A stretch of DNA of 15,500 nucleotides, taken from an uncultured Flavobacteriaceae bacterium (lineage in GTDB: Bacteria > Bacteroidota > Bacteroidia > Flavobacteriales > Flavobacteriaceae). The stretch is from the NCBI GenBank assembly GCA_947311815.1, contig CAMZMA010000109.1, forward strand, positions 1 through 15,500, read 5' to 3'. The notes beneath the pieces are model-generated. The model was not told where the DNA came from and made no database searches. It worked only from the letters and a program-made list of their open reading frames with translations. A program made the position numbers and the translations under genes. The first letter of the stretch is position 1; each line of letters begins with the position of its first letter. Below are positions 1-7,666 of the stretch, piece by piece.

Positions 1-113
1 TGTAGTTAAATTGATATTAATTTTTGTTTATTTTCTACCAATTCATTTATTTTTATCGAAAAAATAAGTGCATTGGTAGAAAATAAACAAAAATTAATAG
101 CAATTTCACTACA
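1..113. repeat. 113-base near-perfect palindrome upstream of acs
   Basis: Base i pairs with base 114-i across the whole stretch. The outer 41 bases of each arm (1-41 and 73-113) match at 39 positions; the mismatches are 7/107 and 14/100. The inner bases 42-54 pair with 60-72 apart from 43/71 and a G-T at 46/68. Only about five bases (55-59) remain as a loop. The arms are AT-rich and have no GC-rich core, so this is not a usual intrinsic terminator. It may be a MITE-like element, a cruciform, or a very long hairpin in the leader of the next gene. The left end coincides with the window edge, so the palindrome may extend further. Confidence 0.9.
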
Positions 114-147
114 TTAGTTGACTGTAAAAACAAACAATACAAATAAA

Positions 148-2055
148 ATGAGCAATTATCACATCAAACATTTAGAAGAATATTATCAAGTATATCGTAA
201 ATCTCTAAGATATCCCGAAGTTTTTTGGGGAGAAATTGCCGAAGAACATTTTGTTTGGAGAAAATTATGGGATAACGTATTGGAATATGATTTTTCGAAA
301 CCATCAATTAAATGGTTTGATGGGGCAAAATTAAATATTACTGAAAACTGTATCGACAGACATTTACGCATCCGTGGAGATAAAACGGCTATTTTATTTG
401 AACCCAACAATCCTGATGAAGAAGCACAACATATTACGTACAATCAGTTGTCAGAAAGAGTCAATCAGTTTGCCAATGTGTTAAAAAATCAAGGAATAAA
501 AAAAGGAGATCGAGTTTGTATTTACTTACCTATGATACCCGAATTAGCCATTTCATTATTGGCATGTGCCAGAATAGGCGCAATACATTCCGTTGTTTTT
601 GCAGGATTTTCATCTACCGCACTGGCAACCAGAATTCAAGATGCATCTTGTAAAATGGTCATTACTTCGGATGGTTCTTATCGTGGTAAAAAAACCATCG
701 ATTTAAAAGGAATTGTAGATGAAGCCGTAGATCAATGTGAATCGATAGAAACAGTTTTGGTGGCAAAACGGATTCAATCAGACATCCGTATGAAAGATGG
801 GAGAGATAAATGGTTGCAACCTTTATTAGATGAGGCGTCAACAATTTGCGAACCCGAAATTATGGATGCAGAAGATCCATTATTTATTTTATACACTTCT
901 GGCTCAACAGGAAGTCCAAAAGGAATGGTACACACCACAGGAGGTTATATGGTAAATACGGCTTACACGTTTAAAAATGTATTTAATTACAAAGAAAATG
1001 ATGTGTATTGGTGTACTGCAGATATCGGTTGGATTACAGGACACAGTTATATTGTGTACGGACCTTTAGCTAACGGAGCAACCACTGTGATGTTCGAAGG
1101 CGTACCAACATATCCAGATTATGGTCGATTTTGGGAAGTGGTAGAAAAACATAAAATCACTCAATTTTATACGGCACCAACAGCAATTAGAGCTTTGGCA
1201 AAAGAAAGTTTAGACTTTGTCGATAAATATGATTTGTCTTCTTTAAAAGTACTCGGTACCGTTGGAGAACCTATCAACGAAGAGGCGTGGCATTGGTATA
1301 ATGACAATATCGGAAAGAAAAAATGCCCGATTGTAGATACATGGTGGCAAACAGAAACTGGCGGTATGATGATTTCGCCGATTCCTTTTGCAACACCTAC
1401 AAAACCCACGTATGCAACCTTACCGTTACCAGGAGTTCAATTAGCATTAATGGATGAAAACGGACAAGAAATTAAAGGAAATCAAGTTGATGGGCGTTTG
1501 TGTGTAAAATTTCCTTGGCCATCAATGGCAAGAACCATTTGGGGCAATCATCAACGATATAAAGAAACGTATTTCTCTGCGTATAAAAATATGTACTTTA
1601 CAGGTGATGGTGCTTTAAGAGATGAGGTTGGTTATTACCGAATTACAGGTAGAGTAGATGATGTCATTATTGTTTCTGGGCATAATTTAGGAACAGCACC
1701 GATAGAAGATGCAATTAATGAGCATCCTGCGGTAGCAGAAAGTGCAATTGTTGGGTATCCGCATGATGTAAAAGGAAATGCTCTCTACGGATATGTGATT
1801 TTAAAAGAGATAGGCGAAGGTAGAAATCATGACAACTTACGTAAAGAAATCAACCAAATTATTACCGAACATATTGGACCGATTGCAAAATTAGATAAAA
1901 TTCAGTTTACTGTTGGATTGCCAAAAACACGTTCAGGTAAAATTATGCGACGTATTTTACGTAAAATTGCTCATAATGAAATGGATAATTTAGGTGATAT
2001 TTCTACACTCTTAAATCCAGAAGTTGTGGCAAGTATTATTGATGAGCGATTATAG
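148..2055 (+). CDS. acs: Acetyl-CoA synthetase (acetate--CoA ligase, AMP-forming)
   Basis: This enzyme activates acetate to acetyl-CoA through an acetyl-AMP intermediate in the cytoplasm. It is 635 residues from the ATG at 148, close to the usual length of about 650. An in-frame TTG at 118 would add ten residues, but the ATG is preferred because MSNYHIKHLEEYY begins the N-terminal ACS region. Visible motifs are the phosphate-binding loop YTSGSTGSPKG (249-259), DTWWQTETGG (397-406) whose Trp400 matches the tryptophan that restricts the acyl pocket to acetate, TGDGA (485-489), the hinge region GRVDDVIIVSGH (501-512), and LPKTRSGK (591-598), whose Lys598 is the catalytic lysine that acetyltransferases modify in other bacteria. 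The usual GHRLGTAEIE stretch reads GHNLGTAPIE here. The gene stands alone between a palindrome and a terminator. Confidence 0.95.
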   Translation: MSNYHIKHLEEYYQVYRKSLRYPEVFWGEIAEEHFVWRKLWDNVLEYDFSKPSIKWFDGAKLNITENCIDRHLRIRGDKTAILFEPNNPDEEAQHITYNQLSERVNQFANVLKNQGIKKGDRVCIYLPMIPELAISLLACARIGAIHSVVFAGFSSTALATRIQDASCKMVITSDGSYRGKKTIDLKGIVDEAVDQCESIETVLVAKRIQSDIRMKDGRDKWLQPLLDEASTICEPEIMDAEDPLFILYTSGSTGSPKGMVHTTGGYMVNTAYTFKNVFNYKENDVYWCTADIGWITGHSYIVYGPLANGATTVMFEGVPTYPDYGRFWEVVEKHKITQFYTAPTAIRALAKESLDFVDKYDLSSLKVLGTVGEPINEEAWHWYNDNIGKKKCPIVDTWWQTETGGMMISPIPFATPTKPTYATLPLPGVQLALMDENGQEIKGNQVDGRLCVKFPWPSMARTIWGNHQRYKETYFSAYKNMYFTGDGALRDEVGYYRITGRVDDVIIVSGHNLGTAPIEDAINEHPAVAESAIVGYPHDVKGNALYGYVILKEIGEGRNHDNLRKEINQIITEHIGPIAKLDKIQFTVGLPKTRSGKIMRRILRKIAHNEMDNLGDISTLLNPEVVASIIDERL

Positions 2056-2077
2056 ATTCATTTTTAAAAGAATTTGT

Positions 2078-2117
2078 AAAAAAAATCCTGATGACTTTTG
2101 ATGATCAGGATTTTTTG
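2078..2117. terminator. Bidirectional intrinsic terminator between acs and the ABC exporter gene
   Basis: Bases 2080-2092 pair perfectly with 2104-2116 (13 base pairs, core ATCCTGAT/ATCAGGAT), leaving an 11-base loop. An A-run on the left and a T-run on the right let it act on both strands. It lies between two converging genes and would end both transcripts. Confidence 0.85.
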
Positions 2118-2142
2118 TATCTCCTGTTTTTGTAAATCTAAT

Positions 2143-3969
2143 TTATAAAGACTGCATGGTTACCAATTTAAAATATTCTCCTTTTTTAGTAAGAAGCTCG
2201 TCATGTTTACCTTGTTCTACAATTTCTCCTTTTTTCATCACTACAATTACATCGGCTTTTTGAATGGTAGAAAGTCGGTGAGCAATCACTAAAGAAGTAC
2301 GATTTTCCATCATTTTTTCTAAGGCAATTTGTACTAATTGCTCAGATTCTGTATCTAAAGCAGAGGTAGCTTCGTCTAAAATCATTATTGGCGGATTTTT
2401 TAACACCGCTCTTGCAATAGACAACCGTTGCTTTTGTCCGCCAGAAAGGGTGTTCCCGCTATCGCCAATATTAGTTTCGTATTGTTTAGGTAAATGCTGG
2501 ATAAATTCATGTGCATTGGCAATAATTGCCGCTTCTTTTACTTGGTTTTCTACAGCATTTGGTGTCCCTAATTTAATATTGTTGGTTACGGTGTCGTTAA
2601 ATAAAATGGAATCTTGTGTTACAATCCCCATCAAACCACGAAGCGATTTTTTGGTGATATCCTTAATATTTTCTCCGTCAATTAAAATTTCACCTTTGTT
2701 TACATCGTAAAAACGAGTAATTAAATTGGCGAGTGTAGATTTTCCGCTACCAGATTGTCCAACCAAAGCAACGGTTTTCCCCTTCGGAATGGTTAAAGAA
2801 AAATCTTTTAACACATATTCGTCTTTGTATTTAAACCAGATATTTTTAAACTCAATTTGTTGTTCAAAAATAGTTTTTTCTAAAGCGTTTGGTTTGTCGG
2901 TAATCGTATTTTCTGCTTCAAGAACTTCCATAATTCGTTGTGCCGACGCATCACCTCTTTGTATGTTGTAATACGCAGATGTAATGGCTTTGATGGGGGT
3001 TAATACGGTGTAAAACAATACAATATACCCCATAAATTCTTCGGGTTGTAAAGCGCTATTTTTAGACAAAACTTCTGTACCTCCATACCAAAGAATGGCA
3101 ATGATAGTGGCAGAACCTAAAAACTCGCTCATAGGCGATGCTAAAGATTTTCTGTTTACTACACTAATCATTAAATCTCTAAAATAAGTAGTAGATTTGG
3201 TAAATTTATCTTGAATGTTTTTTTCGGCATTAAAGCCTTTTATAACACGTAAACCCGTTAAGGTTTCTTCTATAAATGATAAAAACCTACCCGATTCGTT
3301 TTGTGCTTTTTTAGAATTGGCTTTTAGTTTTTTACTAATTGCTGAGATTAAAAACCCAGAAACAGGTAATAATATAAATACAAAAAGTGTGAGTTTAAAA
3401 CTGATGATAAACATCATAGTTAGCGATATAAAAACCGTTAAAGGTTCTCTAACAATGGCCTCTAAAGAGGTTAAAAAAGAACTCTCTACTTCTTGTACAT
3501 CCGTCGTCATTCTTGCAATAATATCTCCTTTTCTTTTTTCTGAAAAGTAGGCGATAGGCAATTCTACAATTTTTTGGTACAAACTATCTCTAATGTCTTT
3601 GACCACACCATTTCTTAAAAACGATAAAGAAAAAGAAGCCAAATACCGAAAAAGATTCTTAAAAAAAAACAACCCGAAAGTAAGCAAACAGATAAAAAGC
3701 AACACGTTTGTAACGCCTTCATGTTCTATTTTTTGAGTGATAAAAAAGTAGAAACTATCTTTTGCATATCCACCTAAACCACTTAAACCTGTGTAAACGG
3801 GTTCTAGTACTACTTTTTTTTCTGTACCGAATAAAATCCCCAAAACAGGAATAAATGCCAATACAGAAAGTACATTAAAAATGGCGTACAAAATATTAAA
3901 AAGCACATTGAAGCCTACAAATTTCCTGTATGGTTTGGTAAATTTTAATATTTTTCTAAAATAATTCAT
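2143..3969 (-). CDS. ABC exporter, fused permease and ATPase (MsbA-like lipid or drug exporter)
   Basis: This inner-membrane half-transporter should work as a homodimer that moves a lipid, glycolipid or amphipathic drug outward using ATP. It is 608 residues, the usual size for the MsbA/LmrA type. The N-terminal transmembrane domain (about 15-335) has roughly six hydrophobic segments, including 17-43, 88-112, 178-212 and 283-330. The nucleotide-binding domain (about 370-608) has Walker A GQSGSGKST (404-412), Q-loop TQD (451-453), signature LSGGQ (508-512), Walker B IMILDE (528-533) and H-loop His564. All catalytic residues are present. It is the last gene of the leftward cluster, only six bases after the phosphohexomutase. 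The substrate cannot be read from sequence; the MsbA role is a guess from architecture and neighbouring glycosylation genes. Confidence 0.9.
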   Translation of the reverse strand: MNYFRKILKFTKPYRKFVGFNVLFNILYAIFNVLSVLAFIPVLGILFGTEKKVVLEPVYTGLSGLGGYAKDSFYFFITQKIEHEGVTNVLLFICLLTFGLFFFKNLFRYLASFSLSFLRNGVVKDIRDSLYQKIVELPIAYFSEKRKGDIIARMTTDVQEVESSFLTSLEAIVREPLTVFISLTMMFIISFKLTLFVFILLPVSGFLISAISKKLKANSKKAQNESGRFLSFIEETLTGLRVIKGFNAEKNIQDKFTKSTTYFRDLMISVVNRKSLASPMSEFLGSATIIAILWYGGTEVLSKNSALQPEEFMGYIVLFYTVLTPIKAITSAYYNIQRGDASAQRIMEVLEAENTITDKPNALEKTIFEQQIEFKNIWFKYKDEYVLKDFSLTIPKGKTVALVGQSGSGKSTLANLITRFYDVNKGEILIDGENIKDITKKSLRGLMGIVTQDSILFNDTVTNNIKLGTPNAVENQVKEAAIIANAHEFIQHLPKQYETNIGDSGNTLSGGQKQRLSIARAVLKNPPIMILDEATSALDTESEQLVQIALEKMMENRTSLVIAHRLSTIQKADVIVVMKKGEIVEQGKHDELLTKKGEYFKLVTMQSL

Positions 3970-3975
3970 TCAATA

Positions 3976-5685
3976 TTATAAATTCAATTCTTTAATAATT
4001 CGTTTTATCTTAGCATCTAAATCAGCTTCTATTTCTTTTGCTTTTTCTATGGATGATAAAGCCGTTTTTACGCTAAAATAAAATTTTATTTTAGGTTCTG
4101 TTCCGCTAGGTCTTGCAGCTACTTTTGTACCGTCTTGGGTTTGGTAAATTAACACGTTAGATTTTGGTACATCAATTTTTTCGTCTTTACCAGTAAGTAT
4201 ATTTCTTTTAATTGAAGATTGATAATCATATAAAAATTCTACCAAAGAACCATCTATGTTGGCAATAGGATTTTGACGTAAATCTACCATCATTTGTTTA
4301 ATTTGATCTGCTCCATCCATTCCTTTTTTTACAATAGAAATTAAATGCTCTTTATAAAAATGATGTTGTTCGTATATTTTTAATAATTCTTTGTAAAAAG
4401 AACTTCCGTTTTCTTTGGCATCTGCAGCAATTTCACAAGCCAATAAAGCAGCGGTAACCGCATCTTTATCACGTACAAAATCGCCCACCATAAATCCGAA
4501 ACTTTCTTCTCCGCCACCAATAAAATCGAGTTTTGGGTGGTCTTTTATCATTTTAGCAATCCATTTAAAACCTGTTAAGCCTACTTTGGTTTCAACACCA
4601 TAACTTGTTGCAATTTCATTGATTAAATTGGTGGTTACAATGGTAGAACCTACAAATTGTTTTCCGTTTAATTTCTCTCTTTTTTTCCATTGCTTTATCA
4701 AATAATCAACCATAACGCACATGGTTTGATTGCCGTTTAACAATTTCATATTTCCGTCTAAATCTCTTACGGCAACACCAATTCTGTCACTATCAGGATC
4801 TGTACCAATTACAATATCTCCATCAACTTTGTTTGCCAAATCTACCGCCATTTGTAAGGCTTCTGGTTCTTCGGGGTTTGGCGATTTTACCGTAGGAAAA
4901 TCTCCATTTGGTACTGCTTGTTCATCAACTAAAGAAACATTTGTGTAGCCTGCTCTTTGCAAAACTTCGGGAATTAATTTGATAGAAGTACCGTGTAAAG
5001 AAGTAAAAACTACATTCAAGTTTTTACGATTTAAAACGTTAAATGTTCCGTTTTGTAGTGATGCTTTCCAAAAAGCTTCATCAACTTCTGTACCAATATA
5101 GGTGATAAGATTTTCGTTTGCTAAAAATTTAATTTCATCAAAACCAAGCTTGTTTACTCGGTCAATAATATTTTTATCGTGTGGTGGTACAATTTGCCCT
5201 CCATCATTCCAATACACTTTGTATCCGTTGTATTCTGGCGGATTATGAGAAGCCGTTAACACGATTCCTGCATCGCAATTTAAATGATTTACCGCAAAAG
5301 ACAACTCTGGTGTAGGGCGCATGTCTTCAAACAAAAACACTTGAATATTGTTGGCTGTAAAAACATCGGCAACCAATTTGGCTAAGGTATCGCTATTATG
5401 ACGGCAATCATAAGCAATGGCAACTTTTAGGGGTTTGTTAGGGTAGGTTTCTTGTAAATAATTACTCAATCCTTGGGTGGCTTTTCCTAAAGTATATTTG
5501 TTAATTCGGTTGGTGCCAGCACCCATAATTCCTCGCATTCCACCAGTTCCGAATTCCATGTTTTTATAAAATCGGTCTGCTAAATCAGGTGAATTATTGT
5601 CAATTAATTCTTGTATTTCTTTTCTTGTTGCTGCATCAAAAGTGCTAGAAAGCCATTGTTTGGCGTTGTTTAAAATCTCTTTCAT
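3976..5685 (-). CDS. Phosphoglucomutase/phosphomannomutase (alpha-D-phosphohexomutase family)
   Basis: This cytoplasmic enzyme interconverts hexose 1- and 6-phosphates, probably glucose and/or mannose, supplying sugar nucleotides for envelope polysaccharide. It is 569 residues, in the range of the PgcA-type members (about 570-580). All four family motifs are visible: the phosphoserine loop TASHNPPEYNGYK (144-156, active Ser146), the Mg-binding loop DPDSDR (296-301), the sugar-binding loop GGEESFGF (391-398) and the phosphate-binding loop RPSGTEPK (525-532). The EYNGYKVYW context after the active serine is typical of the long phosphoglucomutase/phosphomannomutase branch. It lies 34 bases after the glycosyltransferase and six before the ABC exporter, so co-transcription is likely. 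The exact sugar preference cannot be decided here. Confidence 0.92.
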   Translation of the reverse strand: MKEILNNAKQWLSSTFDAATRKEIQELIDNNSPDLADRFYKNMEFGTGGMRGIMGAGTNRINKYTLGKATQGLSNYLQETYPNKPLKVAIAYDCRHNSDTLAKLVADVFTANNIQVFLFEDMRPTPELSFAVNHLNCDAGIVLTASHNPPEYNGYKVYWNDGGQIVPPHDKNIIDRVNKLGFDEIKFLANENLITYIGTEVDEAFWKASLQNGTFNVLNRKNLNVVFTSLHGTSIKLIPEVLQRAGYTNVSLVDEQAVPNGDFPTVKSPNPEEPEALQMAVDLANKVDGDIVIGTDPDSDRIGVAVRDLDGNMKLLNGNQTMCVMVDYLIKQWKKREKLNGKQFVGSTIVTTNLINEIATSYGVETKVGLTGFKWIAKMIKDHPKLDFIGGGEESFGFMVGDFVRDKDAVTAALLACEIAADAKENGSSFYKELLKIYEQHHFYKEHLISIVKKGMDGADQIKQMMVDLRQNPIANIDGSLVEFLYDYQSSIKRNILTGKDEKIDVPKSNVLIYQTQDGTKVAARPSGTEPKIKFYFSVKTALSSIEKAKEIEADLDAKIKRIIKELNL

Positions 5686-5719
5686 AAAATGATAATAAAT
5701 AAGGGGTAAAGATACAAAT

Positions 5720-6676
5720 TTAGAAGTTCAGTTTTTCTTTAATTGTATAGTGTTTTTCGTGGTCTTTGGTTTTGATAAGAAGTTCGCCTAAAAAACCCGC
5801 TAAAAATAGTTGAGTTCCTAAAATCATAGACACTAGCGCGATATAAAACCAAGGATTGTCGGTTACTAAAATCGTTTTTAAATGATGTGATAGTTTGTAG
5901 AGTTTCATAGCGCCAATATAGGTTGCTGCTAAAAATCCGAAAAGAAACATAAAACTTCCCCAAAGTCCAAAAAAGTGCATGGGGCGTTTGCCAAATTTTG
6001 ATAAAAATGAAATGGTAATTAAGTCTAAAAATCCGTTTACAAACCGATTCATTCCAAATTTTGTAACGCCGTATTTACGTGCTTGGTGTTGCACTATTTT
6101 TTCTCCTATGTTTGTAAATCCTTCGTTTTTTGCCAAAACAGGAATGTAACGGTGCATTTCGCCACTTACTTTTACGCTTTTTATCACAGCGTTTTTGTAG
6201 GCTTTTAATCCGCAGTTAAAATCGTGTAATTTTAACCCAGATGTTTTACGTGCTGCTGCATTAAAAAGTTTTGAAGGGATGTTTTTGGTGATAACATTGT
6301 CATATCGTTTCTTTTTCCAACCAGAAACTAAATCATAATGTTCATCAACAATCATGCTGTATAAATCAGGAATTTCATCAGGATTGTCTTGTAAATCAGC
6401 ATCCATAGTAATCACTACACGCCCTTTTGCTAGGTTAAAACCAGCGTCTAATGCTTGCGATTTTCCGTAGTTTTTTTGAAAACGAATTCCTTTTACCGAG
6501 TTGTTTTTGGCGGCTAATTTTTCGATAACGTTCCAAGAGTTATCGGTGCTACCATCATCAATAAAAATAATTTCATACAAGTAATTATTGGCTTGCATTA
6601 CGTTTACAATCCAACTATGTAATTCTTGTAAAGATTCGTCTTCGTTTAATAAAGGTATCACTACCGATATGTCCAT
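5720..6676 (-). CDS. Glycosyltransferase family 2, DPM1/GtrB-like polyprenyl-phosphate type
   Basis: A membrane-anchored enzyme that probably transfers a sugar from a nucleotide donor to a polyprenyl phosphate at the inner face of the membrane. It is 318 residues. The GT-A domain (about 1-225) opens with the VVIPLLNEDESL strand and has the nucleotide-binding DDGSTD (40-45), the metal-binding DADLQDNPDE motif (92-101) and HDFNCGLKAY (151-160), typical of the DPM1/GtrB group. Two hydrophobic C-terminal helices (about 233-257 and 277-301) fit the two-helix anchor of GtrB-like members. It sits between the DUF4199 gene and the phosphohexomutase. The sugar transferred is not known; mannose, glucose and glucosamine are all possible for this family. 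Confidence 0.9.
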   Translation of the reverse strand: MDISVVIPLLNEDESLQELHSWIVNVMQANNYLYEIIFIDDGSTDNSWNVIEKLAAKNNSVKGIRFQKNYGKSQALDAGFNLAKGRVVITMDADLQDNPDEIPDLYSMIVDEHYDLVSGWKKKRYDNVITKNIPSKLFNAAARKTSGLKLHDFNCGLKAYKNAVIKSVKVSGEMHRYIPVLAKNEGFTNIGEKIVQHQARKYGVTKFGMNRFVNGFLDLITISFLSKFGKRPMHFFGLWGSFMFLFGFLAATYIGAMKLYKLSHHLKTILVTDNPWFYIALVSMILGTQLFLAGFLGELLIKTKDHEKHYTIKEKLNF

Positions 6677-6691
6677 ATTTTTTTATTTTTT

Positions 6692-6746
6692 AAAAAAGTA
6701 AAGGTAAAACATAACTAAATATTTTACCTTTTTATTGTACTTTTTT
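6692..6746 (-). terminator. Hairpin between the DUF4199 and GT2 genes, possible attenuator
   Basis: Two stacked stems are visible. The inner one pairs 6700-6709 with 6722-6731 (10 base pairs, AAAGGTAAAA/TTTTACCTTT). The outer one pairs 6692-6699 with 6739-6746. An unpaired bulge at 6732-6738 separates them. Read leftward, the structure is followed by the bases complementary to the A/T-rich run at 6680-6691. It lies just after the DUF4199 stop and just before the GT2 start, so it could end or dampen transcription between the two. The weak GC content leaves its strength uncertain. Confidence 0.5.
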
Positions 6747-6753
6747 TTGAGGG

Positions 6754-7275
6754 CTAATATTCTTCTTCTCCAGATTCTTTCATAAATGCACCTGCAATAG
6801 CAGATACGATAAAGCCTCCGATAGCACTACCAATAATTCCCGTTGCAGCTATAATTGTGGGGTTTTTAAATTTTTCTGAAATGGAGTTAGACATTTCAAT
6901 CTGTTCTTCGGTTAATCCTTGGTCTAAGTATTTTTGATTTTGAACTTCCATTAATTGAGACATATAATCAGGTTCAATAAAATTCATAAAGATATAGTTG
7001 TAAATAGATCCTATTAGTGCTGCTATTATTACAACTCCTACACCAATTTTTACAGCTTGTCCCCAAGAGATGATTCCTCCATTTGCTTCTTTAAAATTTT
7101 TAATACCATAAATTATAAATCCAATAAATAATGCGCCTGAAATAACTCCTATAGACCAATGTGGGTCTAAGTGATTTCCCATAGCATAATTTACAAGATT
7201 TATTAAAACAGTAGCGATACCTAAGTATAAACCGTAATTTAAAATAATACTTTTACTTGATACTTGATTTTCCAT
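6754..7275 (-). CDS. DUF4199 family four-helix membrane protein
   Basis: This is a small inner-membrane protein of unknown function, 173 residues, recognised as DUF4199, a family common in Bacteroidota. Four hydrophobic segments are visible at about 10-31, 40-58, 73-97 and 139-164, with a polar loop of about 40 residues (98-138) between the third and fourth. The second segment is followed by GIKNFKEANGG and the third starts with SWGQAVKIG, the pattern I associate with this family. The C-terminus is acidic (ESGEEEY). It is the promoter-proximal gene of the leftward cluster, 77 bases before the glycosyltransferase, so a link to envelope glycosylation is possible but unproven. I cannot assign a biochemical role. 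Confidence 0.85.
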   Translation of the reverse strand: MENQVSSKSIILNYGLYLGIATVLINLVNYAMGNHLDPHWSIGVISGALFIGFIIYGIKNFKEANGGIISWGQAVKIGVGVVIIAALIGSIYNYIFMNFIEPDYMSQLMEVQNQKYLDQGLTEEQIEMSNSISEKFKNPTIIAATGIIGSAIGGFIVSAIAGAFMKESGEEEY

Positions 7276-7299
7276 GTGATAATATTTTAGTTAGTGATA

Positions 7300-7334
7300 C
7301 AAATATATTCAATAATAATTAATTAGTTGTCAAA
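7300..7334 (-). promoter_or_regulatory. Bacteroidota-type promoter for the leftward cluster
   Basis: On the minus strand the sequence shows TTTG (7334-7331), a 23-base spacer and TATATTTG (7307-7300), an exact TAnnTTTG -7 element. It lies 25 bases upstream of the DUF4199 start codon. The spacer is at the long end of the accepted 17-23 range, so the -33 assignment is less sure than the -7. Confidence 0.6.
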
Positions 7335-7372
7335 CTATTAAAAACGTTACACAAATTTTGATAAAATTTTAG

Positions 7373-7402
7373 TTGCTAACTAAAAAAATGATTGTAAATT
7401 TG
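7373..7402 (+). promoter_or_regulatory. Bacteroidota-type promoter for the SRP RNA
   Basis: TTG (7373-7375), a 19-base spacer and TAAATTTG (7395-7402) match the flavobacterial consensus exactly. A start about five bases downstream would fall at the first base of the SRP RNA terminal stem (7407). It is back to back with the promoter of the leftward cluster, about 40 bases away. Confidence 0.8.
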
Positions 7403-7406
7403 CAAC

Positions 7407-7500
7407 GGCAAGTTCTACACAACTAGCTCCCTCGGAATCCCCCAGGGCGGGAACGCAGCAAGGGTACTTGGTTGTAGCAGTGTGATGTAGGTAGCTTGCC
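7407..7500 (+). ncRNA. ffs: Signal recognition particle RNA (small bacterial type)
   Basis: This is the RNA core of the signal recognition particle. It binds Ffh and directs ribosomes making membrane proteins to FtsY. The tip of helix 8 is clear: stem GCG (7447-7449) and CGC (7454-7456) closes a GGAA tetraloop (7450-7453), with AGG on the 5' side and AGCA on the 3' side forming the conserved internal loop that Ffh contacts. The terminal stem GGCAAG (7407-7412) pairs with CTTGCC (7495-7500), and CTAC/GTAG pairing continues inward. The length of about 94 bases fits the Alu-less bacterial form. A T-run (7502-7507) directly after the last stem base gives a natural intrinsic terminator. The 3' end may extend a few bases into it. 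Confidence 0.93.
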
Positions 7501-7579
7501 ATTTTTTGTACCTTTATTTTTCTTCCTGTTTTTTTAGATTCCTTCGCTTACTTTTAAGATATTTGTAAACCATTTTGGG

Positions 7580-7659
7580 ATTCAATCATTCAATCATTCA
7601 ATCATTCAATTTTTTAATCTTTTAATCTTTTAATCTTTTAATTCTTTAATCTTTCAATA
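7580..7659 (+). repeat. Ten-unit 8-base tandem repeat upstream of the SDR gene
   Basis: Read in steps of eight from 7580, the units are ATTCAATC three times, ATTCAATT, TTTTAATC three times, TTTTAATT, CTTTAATC and TTTCAATA. The period stays exactly eight across the change from the first unit type to the second, so both seem to derive from one ancestral NTTYAATY unit. The array ends seven bases before the ATG of the dehydrogenase gene, so its copy number could change leader length or promoter spacing. Confidence 0.9.
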
Positions 7660-7666
7660 AATAAAT

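Noticed and set aside
1..113. Palindrome as an ordinary intrinsic terminator
   Set aside because: Far longer than usual, no GC-rich core, and no terminal T-run specific to one strand.
118..147. TTG start giving ten more residues on acetyl-CoA synthetase
   Set aside because: The extra residues (TVKTNNTNK) look like leader sequence, and the ATG at 148 begins the family-like N-terminus.
5739..5963. Minus-strand 74-residue open frame inside the GT2 gene
   Set aside because: Overlaps the C-terminal membrane helices of the glycosyltransferase in another frame; a shadow frame.
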